A stretch of 14,281 bases of DNA from CAYRJA01 sp964424455 (lineage in GTDB: Bacteria; Bacteroidota; Bacteroidia; Chitinophagales; UBA10324). The stretch is from NCBI GenBank assembly GCA_964424455.1, contig CAYRJA010000085.1:1-14281 (forward strand). The letters are read 5' to 3'. The stretch's first letter is position 1. The number at the start of each line of letters is the position of its first letter. The notes below the pieces were generated by a model. The model made no database searches. It had not been told where the DNA came from and worked only from the letters and a program-made list of their open reading frames with translations. Of the stretch, positions 11,372 to 14,281 are shown piece after piece. The translations under genes and the position numbers were made by a program.

Positions 11372-14281
11372 TTATCGAATCAGTGTTACATTCCCTTTAT
11401 ACATTGCCTTTCTGCCATCCAGGAAGCGTACATATACCACATACACATATACACCCACATTCATCGGCTTACCTCTGAAGGTTCCATCCCATCCGCTGTT
11501 ATTATCGTCAGAAACGAAAAGTATCTCTCCCCAACGGTCATAAATTTCAAGTGTGTAAGAATCAATTCCTTTACCGAACACGCGGAAGTCGTCATTCTTG
11601 CTGTCATTATTCGGTGTAAATGCATTCGGAATATAAACATCTCCTTTCGGCACTATAGTGATTGTCCCCATGTTAATGCTATCCAAGCAACCTTCATCGT
11701 TAGAAACAACAAGTGAAACCCGATACTCGCCCTCTTTAAGATAGGTATGTAAAGGATCGCGTGCTGCATCAGTAGTGCCATCGCCAAAATCCCATTTGAA
11801 TCCGGTGGCATTCTTCGACAAATTGGTAAACTGGAAAGTAGCCTCCGTAATAGCTGTTACAGTATTGAAATCCGGGTTTGCAATAAAATCTGCTTTTGGC
11901 GCCGGCAATGCGGTGATCGTAGCCAGCTTCATAGTATCTATGCAACCGGTTGAACTGATTACGATGAGTGTTACATCATATCTTCCGGCATCTGCATAGG
12001 TGTGTACAGGACTTATTTCATTGCTTGATGTATTATCGCCGAAGAACCATTTAAAACTTTGTGCACCTGAGGTATTATTGATAAAGCTGACCGGCAATGG
12101 AGTACATCCGCTGTCAGGAGTAATTTCCACAATTATATCTGCATACTGCCCTATACTAATGAATGCTGTAGTGGAATCATAGCAACCATACTGAGAAGTT
12201 CCGATCAATGTATAAGTAGTGGAAGAAACAGGTGCAGCAGAAACGATTTCTCCTGAAGTTGTATTTAATCCTGCTGCCGGTTTCCATTGGTAGCTATCTG
12301 CACCAGTTGCTTTTAACACCGCATATTGTCCCGGGCAAAGGTTGGTGGCAGATGCTGTAAGAGATATTGACGGTTTTGGCTGAACTGTAATAACTGCAGT
12401 CGTAGTATTAACACAGCCGGATTGTAATATGGTACCTGTAACAGTATAAGTTGTGGTCTGAAGCGGCGCAGCAATAATTCCTGCACCTGTAGTTCCTGCT
12501 GACCCGGCAGAAGACTGCCATGTATATACATCAGACCCTGATGCACTCAATGAAACACTGCCTCCTTCGCAAATTGTTATCTTGTCGGGTGTTACAGAGA
12601 TTTTAGGCAAGGCAATTGAACCAATATTTAATACAGCATTTGCATTGCATTTATTTTTATCAGTTACTGTAACAGAATAACTTCCGCCGCCTATGTTTGC
12701 AATATCCTCCGTTTCTTCCGAATTACTCCAAGCATACTTATATGGAGGAATGCCACCTGTTACCGTTATATCCGTACGACCATTTGCTTTACCACAAGTA
12801 CTGGGAGAGGTTGCCGTATCAATCCGCAACGCAGAAGGCTCGCTGATTAAAGCGGAACTCATTGCCGAACAGTTCTGTCCGTCTGTAACAGTAACACTAT
12901 AAGTGTTTGCTGCAAGATTGATGATGTTTGCTGTGGTTTGGCTATTACTCCAGTTATATGTGTAAGGAAGTGTTCCTCCGGTTGTCATCAATGAAACTGT
13001 TCCGGTCGCCTGTCCAGAGCACAACACATCAGTTACATTCTTATTTAAAGAGAGATCTTGTGGTTCCGTAAGAATTATCTTTACAGAATCAGCACAACCA
13101 TTATTGTCTTTAACAATTACACTATAATTGCCGGCACATAATCCGGATAAATTCGATGTGACAGCGCCATTATTCCAACTGTAACTAACTGGATTTGCTG
13201 CATTAGAAACTGTAAGAGATATCTTTCCATCACAGATTCCCTGACATGTTACATTCGATGGAACAGATTTGACTGTCAACAAGCAAGGAGGTGGTGGGGC
13301 ACAAGTCAGCACTATGTTTAATGTAGCAGAACATGTATTTGCATCGCTCACTGTTACAATATAAGTTCCTGCTCCTGTTCCGGTTAAATTCTGTGTATAA
13401 GCAGTATTGTTCCAGTTGTATGTATAAGGAAGTGTGCCCCCGGTTGTCGTAATATCTATACTTCCGTTACTCATTCCACAGTTAGGATTAAGGTGAGTTT
13501 CTGTAACAGAAATACTATTTACTGTAAGTGTAACATTTACTACCGAATCACAGCCGCTTGCAGTTTGATAGGTATTGGAATAAGTGTTCGCCGTTGTTAC
13601 ACTTCCGCCCCACGGTAAGGTGTAGGATTGTCCGTCACAAATCTGAGCGGTCAGGTTGGTGATAAATGTTGTACCGACTGTCAGAGTGATGTTGACGGTT
13701 GAATCACATCCTGTTGCGGTTTGATAGGTGTGGGAATAAACTCCGTCCGTACTTGCCGTTCCGCCCCATGGAAGATTATATGCCACGCCCTGACAGGTTT
13801 GGGCTGACAGATTCGTCGTGTATGTTGGATTAACTGTCAAAGTAATATTTACTACGCTGTCACAACCGCTTGCGGTTTGATAAGTATTGGAATAAGTATT
13901 TGCTGCTGTTACAGTTCCACCCCAGGGTAATGTGTAGGTTTGTCCATCACAGATTTGAGCGGTCAGGTTGGTGATAAAGGTTGTGCCGACGGTCAATGTG
14001 ATATTGATAGTTGAATCACATCCTGTTGCTGTCTGATAAGTGTGCGAATAAACTCCGTCCGTACTCGCTGTTCCGCCCCATGGAAGATTGTATGCCACGC
14101 CCTGACAAGTCTGTGCTGAAAGATTCGTCGTGTAGGTTGGATTAACGGTTAATGCAATATTCACCACACTGTCACAGCCACTTGCAGTTTGATAGGTATT
14201 GGAATAAGTGTTTGCAACTGTCACACTTCCACCCCATGGTAAAGTATAAGATTGTCCGTCACATATCTGAGCGGTCAGGTT
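11372..14281 (-). CDS. Giant type IX-secreted repeat protein with SprB repeats, PKD domains and type B C-terminal signal, partial
   Basis: The C-terminal 969 residues of a large surface or secreted protein. The frame stays open through the right edge, so the true start is outside; an internal GTG at 14224 is not the start. From N to C: alternating 53- and 51-residue repeats, each with a Cys-x28-Cys pair and an LPWGG core (about 13515-14281); four SprB-type repeats with GGTLPYTYNW or similar and YSVTVTD (about 12610-13515); two Ig-like segments with C-x-G and YTVTG or YTLIG (about 12160-12610); two PKD domains with FKWFFGDN and FKWDFGDGT plus HTY (about 11640-12160); and the type B sorting domain beginning PNAFTPNNDSKNDDF and ending YKGNVTLIR. 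This tail is recognised by the type IX secretion system. The architecture points to an adhesin or matrix protein; the ligand is unknown. Confidence 0.94.
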   Translation of the reverse strand, partial: NLTAQICDGQSYTLPWGGSVTVANTYSNTYQTASGCDSVVNIALTVNPTYTTNLSAQTCQGVAYNLPWGGTASTDGVYSHTYQTATGCDSTINITLTVGTTFITNLTAQICDGQTYTLPWGGTVTAANTYSNTYQTASGCDSVVNITLTVNPTYTTNLSAQTCQGVAYNLPWGGTASTDGVYSHTYQTATGCDSTVNITLTVGTTFITNLTAQICDGQSYTLPWGGSVTTANTYSNTYQTASGCDSVVNVTLTVNSISVTETHLNPNCGMSNGSIDITTTGGTLPYTYNWNNTAYTQNLTGTGAGTYIVTVSDANTCSATLNIVLTCAPPPPCLLTVKSVPSNVTCQGICDGKISLTVSNAANPVSYSWNNGAVTSNLSGLCAGNYSVIVKDNNGCADSVKIILTEPQDLSLNKNVTDVLCSGQATGTVSLMTTGGTLPYTYNWSNSQTTANIINLAANTYSVTVTDGQNCSAMSSALISEPSALRIDTATSPSTCGKANGRTDITVTGGIPPYKYAWSNSEETEDIANIGGGSYSVTVTDKNKCNANAVLNIGSIALPKISVTPDKITICEGGSVSLSASGSDVYTWQSSAGSAGTTGAGIIAAPLQTTTYTVTGTILQSGCVNTTTAVITVQPKPSISLTASATNLCPGQYAVLKATGADSYQWKPAAGLNTTSGEIVSAAPVSSTTYTLIGTSQYGCYDSTTAFISIGQYADIIVEITPDSGCTPLPVSFINNTSGAQSFKWFFGDNTSSNEISPVHTYADAGRYDVTLIVISSTGCIDTMKLATITALPAPKADFIANPDFNTVTAITEATFQFTNLSKNATGFKWDFGDGTTDAARDPLHTYLKEGEYRVSLVVSNDEGCLDSINMGTITIVPKGDVYIPNAFTPNNDSKNDDFRVFGKGIDSYTLEIYDRWGEILFVSDDNNSGWDGTFRGKPMNVGVYVYVVYVRFLDGRKAMYKGNVTLIR
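13515..14281 (-). repeat. 312-bp tandem coding repeat (alternating A/B modules), running off the window
   Basis: The DNA repeats with a period of exactly 312 bp: TTTGATA in the plus strand recurs at 13564, 13876 and 14188 in the same context. Each period encodes a 53-residue A module (TAQICDGQ, LPWGG, TYQTASGCDS) and a 51-residue B module (SAQTCQGV, LPWGGTASTDG, TYQTATGCDS). A copies resemble A copies more than B, so the A-B pair is the unit that was amplified. Almost two and a half periods are visible. Confidence 0.92.

Noticed and set aside
14222..14224. GTG as the start of the giant repeat protein
   Set aside because: The frame upstream is open to the window edge and encodes the same repeat module (TAQICDGQ, LPWGG), so the real start lies outside.

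Overview
The window reads as chromosomal DNA of a Bacteroidota bacterium, probably an environmental Chitinophagales- or Sphingobacteriales-like lineage (rank is inference). The evidence is a PorP/SprF-type outer-membrane protein, a giant SprB-repeat/PKD protein ending in a type B (gliding-motility-associated) C-terminal secretion signal, a DUF4294 protein, several short lipoproteins, and promoter boxes of the Bacteroidota type TAnnTTTG. Shine-Dalgarno sequences are weak or absent. Base composition is moderately AT-rich. I see no rRNA, tRNA, CRISPR array, transposase, phage gene or integration site.

Layout. 1-1339 (-) is a membrane-anchored S41/CtpA-type protease cut by the left edge. Divergent from it, 1478-2296 (+) is murQ (cell-wall sugar recycling), followed by a conserved Bacteroidota protein of unknown function (2342-2938, +, non-ATG start) and the PorP/SprF-like protein (3063-4088, +). 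tilS (4131-5471, -) converges on that block. Divergent from tilS is an EGF-like lipoprotein (5585-6082, +), which shares a strong bidirectional terminator with two small tandem lipoprotein genes on the minus strand (6153-6584 and 6617-6856). A DUF4294 protein (about 7012-7590, +) diverges from these.

The right half is all minus strand. In transcription order it holds a very large secreted repeat protein (11372 to beyond 14281), a TPR lipoprotein (10259-11338), a CorA-type metal channel (9161-10111), an unlisted 34-residue single-span membrane ORF (8998-9102) and aroA (7631-8893).

How the genes fit together. Most of the window is housekeeping: protease, MurQ, TilS, AroA and CorA. The accessory layer concerns the cell surface. 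The type B sorting domain marks the giant protein as a type IX secretion substrate, and PorP/SprF family proteins act with the type IX system in surface attachment of such substrates. The two genes are about 7 kb apart, so a functional link is inferred from family knowledge rather than from an operon. The least explained items are the 34-aa ORF beside corA, the pair of collinear paralogous lipoproteins (one with a three-copy C-terminal repeat), and two 7-7-7 inverted repeats placed at predicted promoters. I found no clear new defence or mobile system.
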